From a virus: DNA of 64,000 nt. The stretch covers positions 1 through 64,000 of the IMG/VR virus record IMGVR_UViG_3300021356_000007; one strand, written 5' to 3'. How positions within the stretch are numbered: position 1 is the stretch's first letter; each line of letters opens with the position of its first letter. Shown here piece by piece: positions 1 through 9,308 of this stretch. Under the pieces are notes generated by a model. That model was not told the origin of the DNA. It ran no database searches and worked only from the letters and a program-made list of their open reading frames with translations. The position numbers were made by a program, and so were the translations under genes.

Positions 1-1009
1 TACTTGCATCTTCAATCCAGTAAGATGGTACTATCTTTATTGATTCCTTGTGCAAACTAGATTCAAGTCCGTCATTACTTTGGTTTACTGATAATATGTC
101 ACCTGCTTTTAGTTCCACATCATTTACAGCAGACAAATTCATACTCCAACGAGCCGTACCTCCAAAAGGCACTGACGCATCATCTGATATTTTAGTCACA
201 AAGCCCACAAATTCATTTCTTTGGTTGAAACATTTGGGGGTTACCTTAACCTTTTGGTTGGCGATTATTGCATTAGTTAACGCATTTTCAAATGTAATAC
301 TCGTGCTAGTAGTAGCACTCACTATCCCCATGAAAACTCCACTAGAATCCACCACTCTGTCACCTATATTCAGAAGAGCATCAGCACCAAAACCTAGTAA
401 AGAAGACAAACTGAGTGGAGAGCCATTTATTGATAGAGTGGTTTCTACTGTAAATGCACCTGTAGCACCGACACTATGCGCACCTGTAAATTTTAAATTG
501 GTATCTATCAAAGGACTTAATTGTGTAGAGCCTGTCCAAAATTTAGGTCGGTTGTAGAGTCCTGAAAGATATTGTCCGTCAGGAACTATATCTGTCAGTT
601 CGGTAGTGGTCTTTTTATCGAACCTTTTAGTTAATGTAAACTTAGGGAAGTCTCTTGTCTTTACATTAATCAAAGTCCCTACTTGACTTTTTTCTTTGTT
701 CAGTTGACTTGTTGCTTTGAATTCAGAAAATGGCGTTGAAGGTAACATGCTACCAAAGTTTAGCAGGGTCCTCATAGGAGTCGTACCGCTTACAGTTTGT
801 GCGTTCAGTCCCTCGTCTCCGTCTATGATACCATGAATATCAATGTTGATTCTTGGAGTGTTGGTGTCGATAGCAAAACGCTTGAGAATATTATTAGGTG
901 TAGGAAAACTACTGATGTTTCTTTCTATGTTGATGTCAATGGTATTTGCTACCAAATCCATCTGTATATCGTTTTGAGGACCAGCGAGTAATCTTATCGG
1001 TACAGCCAT
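1..1009 (-). CDS. Virion-block protein, tail/baseplate-like, C terminus cut by window edge
   Basis: The frame is open from an ATG at 1009 to the window edge, so at least 335 residues are visible and the end is missing. The start is preceded by GAGGTGAAAAG, a good ribosome site. The first 70 or so residues (PIRL, then Asp/Ile-rich segments, KRFAIDTN, a GI-DGD stretch) align by eye with the start of the next gene upstream (1019-3541), so the two share an N-terminal domain. The rest is beta-rich and Ser/Thr-rich with no motif I recognise. Its place at the distal end of the tail genes suggests a tail or adsorption protein; this is inferred from position only. Confidence 0.7.
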   Translation of the reverse strand, partial: MAVPIRLLAGPQNDIQMDLVANTIDINIERNISSFPTPNNILKRFAIDTNTPRINIDIHGIIDGDEGLNAQTVSGTTPMRTLLNFGSMLPSTPFSEFKATSQLNKEKSQVGTLINVKTRDFPKFTLTKRFDKKTTTELTDIVPDGQYLSGLYNRPKFWTGSTQLSPLIDTNLKFTGAHSVGATGAFTVETTLSINGSPLSLSSLLGFGADALLNIGDRVVDSSGVFMGIVSATTSTSITFENALTNAIIANQKVKVTPKCFNQRNEFVGFVTKISDDASVPFGGTARWSMNLSAVNDVELKAGDILSVNQSNDGLESSLHKESIKIVPSYWIEDAS

Positions 1010-1018
1010 CTTTTCACC

Positions 1019-3541
1019 TCACAATATAATATCCGCTGCATTGAATAGCAATGCAAATTCGTAAGCCTTTTCTTCTGCACTTCTGCTTACATTGAAGTTA
1101 CTGACTAAACCACTGATGCCGTTCTTTAGATGTCCTTCTTGGCTATTAGCGAAAGTCCTAGAAGCATGAACCGTGTTTATACTGGATAACTTTTCGCTCG
1201 TATTACCTTCTGTAGTAACGAAGAAATTACGCTGCGCTATATGTGAATCTAATACATTTTTACCCTTGGTGACTTCTGTAAGGTAAGGTATCTGTATACC
1301 TCTGATAAAGTCATCAGTGTATTCTTTGGGTATGACTTGGTTCTGAAGGAACTCTACACCCATTCTCAATATCTTACTAGCACCATTGAAGTCAGGGTTA
1401 GTAGCGAAATTGTTACTGTTAGCAAGAATACCTATCATATCCTGAACTTTGTCACCACCACTCTTGACTCGCTTACCACTTCTGCCACCTGAGAAACCTT
1501 GAGTAACAGGCATCTGACCTACGCCTAGAGTGGTGTTGATACTATCTGACAGAGAGCCCAAGGAAGAAGCGTATTGCTGCGTTATAGTGAGTCTACAGTT
1601 ATGGGCGTGAGCAGACTCGCTGATAACAGTGGAGAACGCTTTGTCTATCGTTTTATTACCTGAAGAATTAACTGCTTTACCTAAATCAAGATAAGAAGAT
1701 GTCAATGCTTTAGACAAAAGATAGGTGATATACTCATCAGTCCTAGTGAAACTACTACCGTCTCTAGCAGAACCGTCTTCGTGATTAGGAAATTCAGGAC
1801 CGACTGCCTTCTCAGGGTCAGCGTTTTCGTCAAATGTATCTGCGTTCTTGATAGGTAATACTATGACGGGACTTCCATATCCACTTGATAGACTACCATC
1901 ACCATAACTAATACGATGCATTGCTATGACACTTCCTACAGTATCGGAGATTGTAACTCCTGTGTCTCTTCTAATAGTAATACTGTTACTCGTTACAGCG
2001 GTCACTGTACCAATATGCGGTCTGAATTGACTGTCTATTAGGTAATGCTCGTTTTTAGCAAAAAGCACTTCGAAATTTCTGTTTGACTCTGTAAGTTCAA
2101 ACCACTGCCTAGGGTCACCGTTCAAAGTAAGAGTATTACCTGATACCGATGTTACTTCCAAAGATGTAGACCTAATTTGATTTAAAAATCCATAAGGCTC
2201 TTGTTTACTACCTACCATCTCTTTGTCAAATACTATTCTAACATGTTTAGAATTGTATGAATAATTTCTAAAGTGAGGGTGACTTGAATCACTTAATGAT
2301 ATATCATATTTGTAAGATAGGTAGCCTTCGACCTCTTGTCTTTCAGAAACGCTGAGAGCCCTGTTGTAAACTATGATTTCGTATATGCCACCTTGGAAAT
2401 AATCGCTACCCATCTCGCCTATTTTAAAACTAGCAGAAGTATTTGGCTGGTAATCCACCCCACTGTTTTGAGATGTTTCTACTCCGCCGTTCAGGTACAA
2501 TTCGACTTCGTCAGATTCTGAATCTGAATTAGTGTCCTTCATAACATAAGATGTTAAGAAAGCGTTTGTATTCTTTACAGTGCCGTTGCCACTACCCAAA
2601 TCATCAGTGGTACTGCCTTCTTGCCAGTAAGCAGAAGATTCAAAATTAGTACTCACATCTTTGTATCTGAGCGCATATCCTTTAGCATTCGAGCCTCCAG
2701 TAGTCCCTTCTATAGAACTAAACACTGGTTGGTCGCCAGCAGTTGCATCAGTCTTTGCTACAGCGAACACTGTGAATTCTTCTGAATTAAAGAACGCAGA
2801 ATAGGCTATCTCCATAAAGTCATTAGACCCGTCAAACTGGACATAAGGTTTACCATTTATTCCGTTAGTACGGTATTTGGGTTGCTTGGTAGCATCCAAT
2901 TGCTGAGCCAATCCACCATTACCGCTGCTATCATTCCATGTAGGTAAAACACTACCGTCTGTATTTGTGATTGCATCTGCTTTGAGCCACAGTTGCATAC
3001 CTGAACTGACAGGGACTGTTAACGCCCCACTCTCTTCTATCCAATATGCTACAGGGAAATCAATGTACTTCAAGTTCCAATACTTGAGAATACGATTACC
3101 TAAGTCATTGAGGTCTGTCACCCCGCCTCCTAGAGAGCCACCTATACCGCCTGAGAATGACCCACTGTTAGCGATAGTACCTGTCAATCCTGTGGTCGCA
3201 CCTACTCCGCCTGAAGAGCCTCTTGAGTTGAAGCCTGACGAAATCGGACCACTGGGGTTACCTCCGCTACCTCCAACTGGCTGACCCCATGTAACAATCT
3301 GTTGAGGCTGATAGAAGTCGAGAATAGCAGTAGCCTGTGAAGATTCTTCTTGACCTAGGTCATCAGCAAATACACCCTGTACTTCTACGGTAACAGCAGA
3401 CTGGTTGACATCTATACCCATACGCTTTGCATCCATCAAAGGAATACCAAAGTTAGATTGGACTCTTTCTACTACAATATCAACTTGCGTAGCATCGAGA
3501 GAGATAGTATCACCGTTCTCTTGAACAAGGCGAATAGGCAT
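1019..3541 (-). CDS. Large tail/adhesin-like protein with LamG-type (concanavalin-like) domain
   Basis: About 840 residues. An N-terminal domain is shared with the neighbouring partial gene, followed by a Gly/Ser-rich linker (about 95-150). Then comes a jelly-roll LamG-like domain at about 185-425, seen from MQLWLKAD, a W-DSSG-N motif, YVQFDGSND, FTVFAVAK, ELYLNG and the closing IYEIIVYNRALS. That pattern is typical of laminin-G/pentraxin-like sugar-binding modules in viral adhesins. The C-terminal half is unrecognised. The role in host-surface binding is inferred from domain and position. I chose the ATG at 3541 (ribosome site AAGGAGAGAGA, and MPIRL matches the paralogue's start); an ATG at 3559 is also possible. 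Confidence 0.75.
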   Translation of the reverse strand: MPIRLVQENGDTISLDATQVDIVVERVQSNFGIPLMDAKRMGIDVNQSAVTVEVQGVFADDLGQEESSQATAILDFYQPQQIVTWGQPVGGSGGNPSGPISSGFNSRGSSGGVGATTGLTGTIANSGSFSGGIGGSLGGGVTDLNDLGNRILKYWNLKYIDFPVAYWIEESGALTVPVSSGMQLWLKADAITNTDGSVLPTWNDSSGNGGLAQQLDATKQPKYRTNGINGKPYVQFDGSNDFMEIAYSAFFNSEEFTVFAVAKTDATAGDQPVFSSIEGTTGGSNAKGYALRYKDVSTNFESSAYWQEGSTTDDLGSGNGTVKNTNAFLTSYVMKDTNSDSESDEVELYLNGGVETSQNSGVDYQPNTSASFKIGEMGSDYFQGGIYEIIVYNRALSVSERQEVEGYLSYKYDISLSDSSHPHFRNYSYNSKHVRIVFDKEMVGSKQEPYGFLNQIRSTSLEVTSVSGNTLTLNGDPRQWFELTESNRNFEVLFAKNEHYLIDSQFRPHIGTVTAVTSNSITIRRDTGVTISDTVGSVIAMHRISYGDGSLSSGYGSPVIVLPIKNADTFDENADPEKAVGPEFPNHEDGSARDGSSFTRTDEYITYLLSKALTSSYLDLGKAVNSSGNKTIDKAFSTVISESAHAHNCRLTITQQYASSLGSLSDSINTTLGVGQMPVTQGFSGGRSGKRVKSGGDKVQDMIGILANSNNFATNPDFNGASKILRMGVEFLQNQVIPKEYTDDFIRGIQIPYLTEVTKGKNVLDSHIAQRNFFVTTEGNTSEKLSSINTVHASRTFANSQEGHLKNGISGLVSNFNVSRSAEEKAYEFALLFNAADIIL

Positions 3542-3561
3542 TCTCTCTCCTTCATCCATAC

Positions 3562-3978
3562 TTAGCCACTCCTGTTAAAGCCGCTTTGGGTGAAAGACCC
3601 ACCTATCTTACTTCTCAGTTCTTTAGTAACCATAGTGCTGATTTCTTTAGCGAGTTTCTGCTTGTCTGTTTTGTCAGTTACTCCGCTGACATCTATCTTG
3701 AGATTGACTGTGACATTGTTAGTCTGCCCTCCGCCCCCTCCAGCCAGTTGTCCTTGCTGCACAGGGCTCTCCATCATTTGTTGGAAAGGTTGTGACTTCT
3801 CCATGTTCTTCAAAGAAGCGGTCAAGTCAGTACTGTTGACCTTAGTCATCTCCATAGATTTGCTGAACTTGTCCATCTGCATCTGCAAAGACTTCATGTT
3901 CTCGCCCGCCTCCTTTGCATATTTCTTGAATTTATCCATCGCTTCAACCGAGCGTGGGTCGATTTCGCCGTCAATCAT
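3562..3978 (-). CDS. Short tape-measure-like tail protein
   Basis: 138 residues. The N-terminal half is a charged, Met/Lys-rich helix likely to form a coiled coil. A Gly run is followed by a C-terminal part (NNVTVNLKIDVSGV, then an amphipathic helix and the ending KIGGSF) that resembles the C termini of tape-measure proteins. It lies directly after the tail-chaperone-like genes, where the tape measure belongs, and overlaps the upstream stop as ATGA-type coupling. It is far shorter than a usual tape measure, so it may be only a fragment of that function or a minor tail protein, with the true tape measure elsewhere. Confidence 0.55.
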   Translation of the reverse strand: MIDGEIDPRSVEAMDKFKKYAKEAGENMKSLQMQMDKFSKSMEMTKVNSTDLTASLKNMEKSQPFQQMMESPVQQGQLAGGGGGQTNNVTVNLKIDVSGVTDKTDKQKLAKEISTMVTKELRSKIGGSFTQSGFNRSG

Positions 3979-4247
3979 AGTGAGCCCTCCAATGGCGGGA
4001 CATTGTCATACCCCAAATAAATTGCATCCCTAGGTATCTCTTCTTCTACTTGCATAGCCTGAGCCCAGTAGAGAAGTTGTTTGCCGTCTTCTATTGTCAG
4101 ATTCCTCACCTCTTGTAGATTCATATTGTAGTGCGTCATTAGAAGGTATTCCATCCCTTCTCGTTGGTAGCGAAGTCGGTCTTTGGTAGACCTGTTGTTG
4201 AGGTAGCGTCTGATGTCGCCGACTTCGCCTCCCGAAAAACTAGCCAT
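3975..4247 (-). CDS. Tail assembly chaperone, second frame (GT-type extension candidate)
   Basis: A 90-codon open frame that overlaps the previous gene (4139-4501) by 109 nt and lies in its -1 frame. The internal ATG at 4247 has no ribosome site in front of it. This is the arrangement of the G/GT tail chaperones of tailed phages, where the second frame is reached by programmed -1 slippage. A T5 run (4239-4235, read on the minus strand as AGTTTTTCGG) lies at the start of the overlap, but it is not a textbook slippery heptamer. The protein is helical and acidic at the end, with QYWAQAM-like segments. Position between the tail-tube candidate and the tape-measure-like gene supports the call. Confidence 0.6.
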   Translation of the reverse strand: MASFSGGEVGDIRRYLNNRSTKDRLRYQREGMEYLLMTHYNMNLQEVRNLTIEDGKQLLYWAQAMQVEEEIPRDAIYLGYDNVPPLEGSL

Positions 4248-4501
4248 TCCATAACCTGCGAAGGCTCAGGAAGTAGTTCAGCGAGGCTCTGTCCTTCTTC
4301 AGGCGACAGTGATTCGAAGTCTATAGAAGGTGTGCAGTCGAGCCAGTTGTAGAATGCGTAACGCCAGTAGTTAGAGAAATCCAAAGTGCTGTTAGCGAAC
4401 AGCGGTGCGATTGCTTGAACATCAAAAAATGTCAACCGTTTGGCTGAGACTTGGACAGGTGTTCCGTTTATCTTTATTTTATTCTTCTTCTCCTCCGACA
4501 T
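4139..4501 (-). CDS. Tail assembly chaperone, first frame (G-type candidate)
   Basis: 120 residues, starting MSEEKKNKIKINGTPVQV; an acidic helical middle contains SLSPEEGQSLAELLP. The ATG at 4501 overlaps the end of the upstream gene by 23 nt. It sits downstream of the tail-tube candidate and upstream of the tape-measure-like gene, the fixed place of G-type chaperones, which bind the tape measure during tail assembly. The last 36 codons overlap the second frame described at 3975-4247. No sequence motif by itself proves the family; the gene order and overlapping -1 frame do most of the work. Confidence 0.6.
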   Translation of the reverse strand: MSEEKKNKIKINGTPVQVSAKRLTFFDVQAIAPLFANSTLDFSNYWRYAFYNWLDCTPSIDFESLSPEEGQSLAELLPEPSQVMEWLVFREAKSATSDATSTTGLPKTDFATNEKGWNTF

Positions 4502-4700
4502 ACTTACTCACGCTCTCGTTTGAATCTGCTGAATCATCAGGAGATTCCGCCACCTTTAGGTGAGCGAATGGGTCATCACTGGCTCTACCTGCTTCGGGGT
4601 CGAAGAGGTACTCTCCGCCCTCTTCTTCTTCATCATTGACTATAACTTCGCCATCGAATGGCTGGTATGGGTTGAGGGATTTGATAAATCTTAACGGCAT
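4479..4700 (-). CDS. Small acidic protein of unknown function
   Basis: 73 residues starting MPLRFIKSLNPYQPFDGE, followed by long Glu/Asp runs and ending GGEEE. The ATG at 4700 follows a ribosome site GGGGAGACTT; an in-frame TTG at 4718 is less likely. It lies between the tail-tube candidate and the chaperone genes and overlaps the chaperone start. Not recognised. Confidence 0.6.
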   Translation of the reverse strand: MPLRFIKSLNPYQPFDGEVIVNDEEEEGGEYLFDPEAGRASDDPFAHLKVAESPDDSADSNESVSKYVGGEEE

Positions 4701-4711
4701 AAGTCTCCCCT

Positions 4712-6790
4712 CTAACAATGGTAATCGGCATCAATACTTATCACTTTCACATTCTGAGGCTTTAGTTTCATAGTTGTGAACAGAAGACCTTTGTCGTCAG
4801 GCATAGGTATTGGTAGTTCTGTAATAAAATAATCATCAATTATAACTCTTAGACTGGGAGTAGCCCCGCTGTCACCACTGACGACAGGCTTGGTAAAGTG
4901 AAGCATGATAGTTCCTCCTGTAGAACCAACTGTACCTCCACGCTCTACATGGCTTCTCAGTTCGTGGAATAGGGTAGCATCCTCTAATGCTATAGTCATC
5001 TCCATCTCAAACTCTTCTCTTCCCTCTCTGATAATTGAAGCATTACGAGTACCGCCGTATGGAACTTGCTTGAGGCTGAGATTATTAGCGTTGACTGACT
5101 CAGGTAAGGGGTTACTCTGTATGGTGTGGAACAATTCAACACCAGTTTTCCCTCTGAGTTCGAAAGAACTGACAAAGCCTAAGTTTTGGTCGAAAGCAGA
5201 AATTTCTCCATTGTAATACATGAAAGGTTTCTCAGCACCCTCTGCTATGCCACTGACCTTTCTACCACGCTTTGTGTCGGCTGTATTTTGGAACATACGA
5301 TGAGCAGTATAACGGTCACCTGCATTGCTTGATTCGAGCCTACCCGTATCTGTGTAGCAGGCAAGTGCGTTGAAGATGCACCTGTATTTGACTTCAGCAT
5401 CTACAGTAGAAGACATCTCCCACTCAAGCACCTTACATCCTTTGAATATTCTAGTCAACTGCTTACTGTCATTCGCAGAGCCCGGTGCTACAGTAGATTC
5501 GCCCGTAGCGTTGAAAGAACCTACATCTCTTGTCCTTATACTGTGTTCCATGCTAAAACTCGGTATAGTTTCAGCAGAGAATAGAAGCCTCTTGACATGG
5601 TTGTTGATTGTTCTAGTTGTGTTGATGTCAGGACTACCGTCAGTACTAGCATCATTGTAGTGTCTCAATTCGAGAGTATCGGAAGTGGTGTGAGGGAATT
5701 GCCAGTTATCGTCTATGTATAATCTGAATACATATCTTAATGTTCCTGCGCCTAAATCCTTGATGTACTCTATCGCAGAGATACGGCGACACTCACTAGA
5801 TTCAGCCCACTCAAAGTGAACGGTATCGCTGACAGACGGGAAGTATTTGTCAGTGTTCAGTTCAGGAGTTTTGTATGTTGTAGTAGGGACTCTTGTCGTA
5901 TCTTTCAATAACAGGTAATCTCCTACCGCAGCGTTAGTGCTAGAGCCAAATCTGACACCAGCACTCTCGCTACTGGCTACATCAATGTAACCTTGCCCCG
6001 GCTCTATGTCAGCATGTATTGTCGGTACAGGACTCGTAGCGTGTCCTCTATCTCCGCAGTTGTCTTTACTAACTACTTCTCTACCTAGGCTGTAATATAG
6101 CCACTTAGCACTGTGCATAGGCATCTCAAGAGAGCCACCTACATGATGTACTTTTCCTGTTTGTTGAACTGCAACCTGCCTACCTAGTCCTACTACATGG
6201 TAACTGTGCAGGTCAACTTTGGTATCAGGTAAAGTCATGAAACTCGCTAGTCCTACAAACTGGTCGATGAGGCTAACTTCTTTTGATGAACTAGCCGCTG
6301 TACTCATAGCGAAATTAGTGTCTCCTTGTATGGTAGGTAAGCCCGTAGAGTGTAACATAATGCTATCACCTGTACCGCTGTCAAGTGATGTTGTAGTAGA
6401 AAATGCAGGCACTATCTTGATTTGTGTCGATACATCCCCATCCGTGTTAGCCTCAAGTGTGTGGTCTATTATGGTGTACAGTCTACTTTTCAGTGTGCTA
6501 TTATAGAAATTGCTGAAGTTATTATTCCCTGTAGAAATAGAATGAAAACTCAATTTCTGCCCTATCAGCATACCGAGTGGAACTTTCAGTATAGGTTTAG
6601 TTTGCTCGAAGATACTACTGTTAGTGGCTGCGGTAGTGCCTCTGAACTCTATTGTAGTATACTCACGAGTTGAGTCAGTGGTCTTCGCTGTCCATGTCCT
6701 CGGCTGGTCGTGTTCAATAACTACGCTAGTTTCGTGCCCCATAGAAATCTCTGAGACATCACCCTTGTAATGTGCCCCAAAGCCACTCAT
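4712..6790 (-). CDS. Major tail tube protein candidate
   Basis: 692 residues, beta-rich. The C-terminal third looks like a tail-tube fold: an EMEMTIALED strand and loop, a RSHVERGG turn, GTIMLHFTKP, RVIIDDYFITELPIPMPDD and a final strand near KLKPQNVKV. It is larger than usual tail-tube proteins (often 150-400 residues), so it probably carries extra surface domains in the N-terminal 400 residues. Its place just before the chaperone pair fits a tail tube. The start ATG overlaps the upstream stop and has GGAGGCGATACC in front. Confidence 0.6.
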   Translation of the reverse strand: MSGFGAHYKGDVSEISMGHETSVVIEHDQPRTWTAKTTDSTREYTTIEFRGTTAATNSSIFEQTKPILKVPLGMLIGQKLSFHSISTGNNNFSNFYNSTLKSRLYTIIDHTLEANTDGDVSTQIKIVPAFSTTTSLDSGTGDSIMLHSTGLPTIQGDTNFAMSTAASSSKEVSLIDQFVGLASFMTLPDTKVDLHSYHVVGLGRQVAVQQTGKVHHVGGSLEMPMHSAKWLYYSLGREVVSKDNCGDRGHATSPVPTIHADIEPGQGYIDVASSESAGVRFGSSTNAAVGDYLLLKDTTRVPTTTYKTPELNTDKYFPSVSDTVHFEWAESSECRRISAIEYIKDLGAGTLRYVFRLYIDDNWQFPHTTSDTLELRHYNDASTDGSPDINTTRTINNHVKRLLFSAETIPSFSMEHSIRTRDVGSFNATGESTVAPGSANDSKQLTRIFKGCKVLEWEMSSTVDAEVKYRCIFNALACYTDTGRLESSNAGDRYTAHRMFQNTADTKRGRKVSGIAEGAEKPFMYYNGEISAFDQNLGFVSSFELRGKTGVELFHTIQSNPLPESVNANNLSLKQVPYGGTRNASIIREGREEFEMEMTIALEDATLFHELRSHVERGGTVGSTGGTIMLHFTKPVVSGDSGATPSLRVIIDDYFITELPIPMPDDKGLLFTTMKLKPQNVKVISIDADYHC

Positions 6791-7260
6791 GGTATCGCCT
6801 CCGCAAGGATAACTACTTCCACTTGAAATGTATGTCTGAACAGTTTCTTTGTACGGTCGCTGAGGTCTGTTCTTACTTTGAGAATCATACGGTCAAAGTT
6901 TTCTCCGTCACCCTTGCGATTGACATGTATGATTCTACGCATCTCATTTTCCATCTTACGCAATCTGCTTCTGCTTCTCGTGGTACGCATATCTACTGTG
7001 ATGTTCACACGAGTAGTAACGAAATTGTATAGCAAATCAGGTACTTCTTCGTTAAGTGCCGTCTCGTAGCAGAGGATGTAATCATGACGCTGTAAATCAA
7101 GCCTCTTGCCACGCTCAGGACCGTCTGACGCTATGTCTAGTATGACTGGCTTCACATTGTCTGTATTGGCTCTGTTCCAACCTTTCTTAGTAACAGAATC
7201 ATGGTCGGCTTTGAGAATGTCAATGACAGCGTCAAGAGGCTCTTTCCATGTTGCTGTCAT
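6787..7260 (-). CDS. Tail terminator / tail completion protein candidate
   Basis: 157 residues, alpha-beta, with an Arg-rich middle (TTRSRSRLRKMENEMRRI). The size and the place between connector and tail tube are those of tail-terminator proteins, which cap the tail and join it to the head. There is no diagnostic motif, so the function is positional. ATGA overlap with the upstream gene implies coupled translation. Confidence 0.5.
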   Translation of the reverse strand: MTATWKEPLDAVIDILKADHDSVTKKGWNRANTDNVKPVILDIASDGPERGKRLDLQRHDYILCYETALNEEVPDLLYNFVTTRVNITVDMRTTRSRSRLRKMENEMRRIIHVNRKGDGENFDRMILKVRTDLSDRTKKLFRHTFQVEVVILAEAIP

Positions 7261-8828
7261 GAGAACACCACCACTTCCTTGTATCGAGCGATAATATCTA
7301 AAGCCTCTCTACGCCACAATTGGGCTTTCGAACCCAAGTCTATGTTCTGCGTACCTTCAGGTATCAGTACACTGCGGTCATCAGCCATTAGCAATTCGCT
7401 TGCTACAAGTTTAGTGGCAGCCTCCTCTATTGCTTTTTCAAGATACCTTTCACCGTAGATGTAAGCCACCTTGATTGCGTTCCATTCAAAGAATGGATAA
7501 GAGTTGTTGAAGTAAATAATTCCCATCTCGTGGTCGAGCCACCAGTCTCTCAGACGAGCGTTGTCGCCACTGGCACTGCCGCCCTGTAAATCAGTGACGA
7601 AGGAATTTTGTGTGATTGTACCACTAGAAGGGAGACTACCTCCGCTAACTACGGTGCAAGTTATGAATTTAGTATCAGTTTTACTTTGATACCTGAACAC
7701 CTTTGTACCGTCAGTAGCAACGCCTGATTTAGTAAAGTTGGCAGTGGAACTAACACTGATGTCGTCAGTATCAACTATACCTACTACTGTCGTACTTGCT
7801 TGCGTGGTTTGGTCGATATTAATGTCAGCACTGTCAGTGACTATAGAGCATTCCTCTCCAGCCTTGACAGCCCTCATAGAAGTCAACTTTACAACACCAG
7901 TTCCATAGTCAGAGTTGGCTGAAGCCAAGAACTCATTATGCACTGCTACATTTGATGTAGAGCCTTCAAGCGTAAATGTAGGACTGAACTCTACTGCCGA
8001 CTTAGAAACCCTGTCCTCTTTGTTAATAAGGTCAGCAAAGTTTTGGGCTGTAGAATTAGCATCAATTTCTCCACGCCAGTTGCTACTACCGCTACCGACA
8101 GATAAACTAGCCACGCTACCATTACCCAAGCCGAGGTAAATGCTCTTACCACTGAGCGATGAAACATCTGAAAATTTGATTCTTGCTTCTGCACTTCCGA
8201 TTTCACGATAGTCGTCTCCTTGCCAAAGTTCAATCCGCAATATTTGTTGTACATTGCGGAATAGGAGAGGGGCAGTACCCACATAATCTGTGTAGTATCT
8301 GCGCCTGTATGGTTTGTAGGTATCGAAGTTGATGTACTCTGCGGAGACCAAATAAGGTCTCCAAGCGTTGTGAGTCATGTTGTCAATCCTATCTTGTATT
8401 CTTCTGATGTGGTCGTTAACGATATTCTTTGTCACGCCACGACTTTTACCGTTGGTAAAGATAGTTAGATTCTGAATTTCTGTGTTGGCTGCCGTAGTAT
8501 AATTAGCAGGCGTTGATACAGTCGTAGGGAGTTTGACATACTTAGTACCACTCACATCTTCTACAGAAGGTGCTGTGATTGTGAACTCAGTGCCTAGCGG
8601 GTCAAGGTCACTGTAAACAAGTATCTTGTCACCGCTTTCAAAGCCGTGTTCTCTAAGGTCTGTCCCTGTGATATAGAATCCAGTTGATGCAGCGTTTGCT
8701 GCACCTAGTACAGGCTCACCTGCTGCTATACCTAGAAGTTGTGCTACTTTGTCACCTGTAGTGTAAACAATAGCATCAGGGTCGAGTGGCCTCGTTTCAG
8801 GCTCACCGGGACTGAAAACTACTGGCAT
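7257..8828 (-). CDS. Head-tail connector / adaptor-like protein
   Basis: 523 residues. The C-terminal helix (KAIEEAATKLVASELL, then WRREALDIIARYKEVV) and the preceding IKVAYIYGER resemble head-tail adaptor proteins of the gp6/gp15 type, which have a helical bundle that binds the portal. The N-terminal region is beta-rich and larger than in typical adaptors. It sits after the head genes and before the tail-terminator candidate. ATG preceded by GAGTGATGTTGT. Confidence 0.5.
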   Translation of the reverse strand: MPVVFSPGEPETRPLDPDAIVYTTGDKVAQLLGIAAGEPVLGAANAASTGFYITGTDLREHGFESGDKILVYSDLDPLGTEFTITAPSVEDVSGTKYVKLPTTVSTPANYTTAANTEIQNLTIFTNGKSRGVTKNIVNDHIRRIQDRIDNMTHNAWRPYLVSAEYINFDTYKPYRRRYYTDYVGTAPLLFRNVQQILRIELWQGDDYREIGSAEARIKFSDVSSLSGKSIYLGLGNGSVASLSVGSGSSNWRGEIDANSTAQNFADLINKEDRVSKSAVEFSPTFTLEGSTSNVAVHNEFLASANSDYGTGVVKLTSMRAVKAGEECSIVTDSADINIDQTTQASTTVVGIVDTDDISVSSTANFTKSGVATDGTKVFRYQSKTDTKFITCTVVSGGSLPSSGTITQNSFVTDLQGGSASGDNARLRDWWLDHEMGIIYFNNSYPFFEWNAIKVAYIYGERYLEKAIEEAATKLVASELLMADDRSVLIPEGTQNIDLGSKAQLWRREALDIIARYKEVVVFS

Positions 8829-8834
8829 ACAACA

Positions 8835-9116
8835 TCACTCTTTCTTTCCTAGATTAAAGTCCATCTGTTTTCCACATGTCCTACATTTGTCAACCCAGCA
8901 GAAGTAAAGCATTCCACAATGCTTACACCTCGTACCTGAGCCGATGTTGAGTACATCACCTGCATTCTTATTACGGTTACGCTGCTTGAGAGTCACCCCA
9001 GCGAGGGGGTTATCATCGTCAGTTCTGACAGATGCACCGTAGGATTCGTTGAGGCGAATACCACGCTTCTGTAGGCGAGCGATGTCGTCAAGACCTAGAC
9101 TTCCATATGACTTCAT
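8835..9116 (-). CDS. Small zinc-ribbon protein in head-tail region
   Basis: 93 residues ending in a four-cysteine zinc ribbon: CKHC at about 69-72 and CRTC about 14 residues later. The N-terminal part contains DDIARLQKRGIRL. Such ribbons recur in many proteins of this genome. Ribosome site GAGGTGGTTAT before the ATG. The role in the particle is unknown. Confidence 0.7.
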   Translation of the reverse strand: MKSYGSLGLDDIARLQKRGIRLNESYGASVRTDDDNPLAGVTLKQRNRNKNAGDVLNIGSGTRCKHCGMLYFCWVDKCRTCGKQMDFNLGKKE

Positions 9117-9125
9117 ATAACCACC

Positions 9126-9299
9126 TCAACTGGTAGTTACTATGAAGTATATATTCCCAAGTATCAAGTGAGGGTCAGCAGACACACAAGTGTTGCTTCC
9201 TATTGCCGTACTGATTGCCGTCTCTATAGCAGTTTTAGCCGTAGAGTCTTGGAAATCCGCAGGAGGAAAAGGTCCTACAATGCTCACAGACTTAGCCAT
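9126..9299 (-). CDS. 57-residue small protein of the head region
   Basis: A short frame from ATG 9299 to TGA 9126, starting MAKSVSIVGPFPPADF and ending YFIVTTS, preceded by an ideal ribosome site (GAGGTGATTAA). It fills the only gap between two head genes, with spacing like its neighbours. An ATAIETAIS-type alternating segment suggests a helix. Not recognised; a minor head or decoration protein is possible. Confidence 0.6.
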   Translation of the reverse strand: MAKSVSIVGPFPPADFQDSTAKTAIETAISTAIGSNTCVSADPHLILGNIYFIVTTS

Positions 9300-9308
9300 T
9301 TAATCACC

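Noticed and set aside
7991-8284. A 97-residue hydrophobic frame inside the connector gene
   Set aside because: It lies wholly inside the well-supported gene at 7257-8828 in another frame, with no ribosome site of its own.
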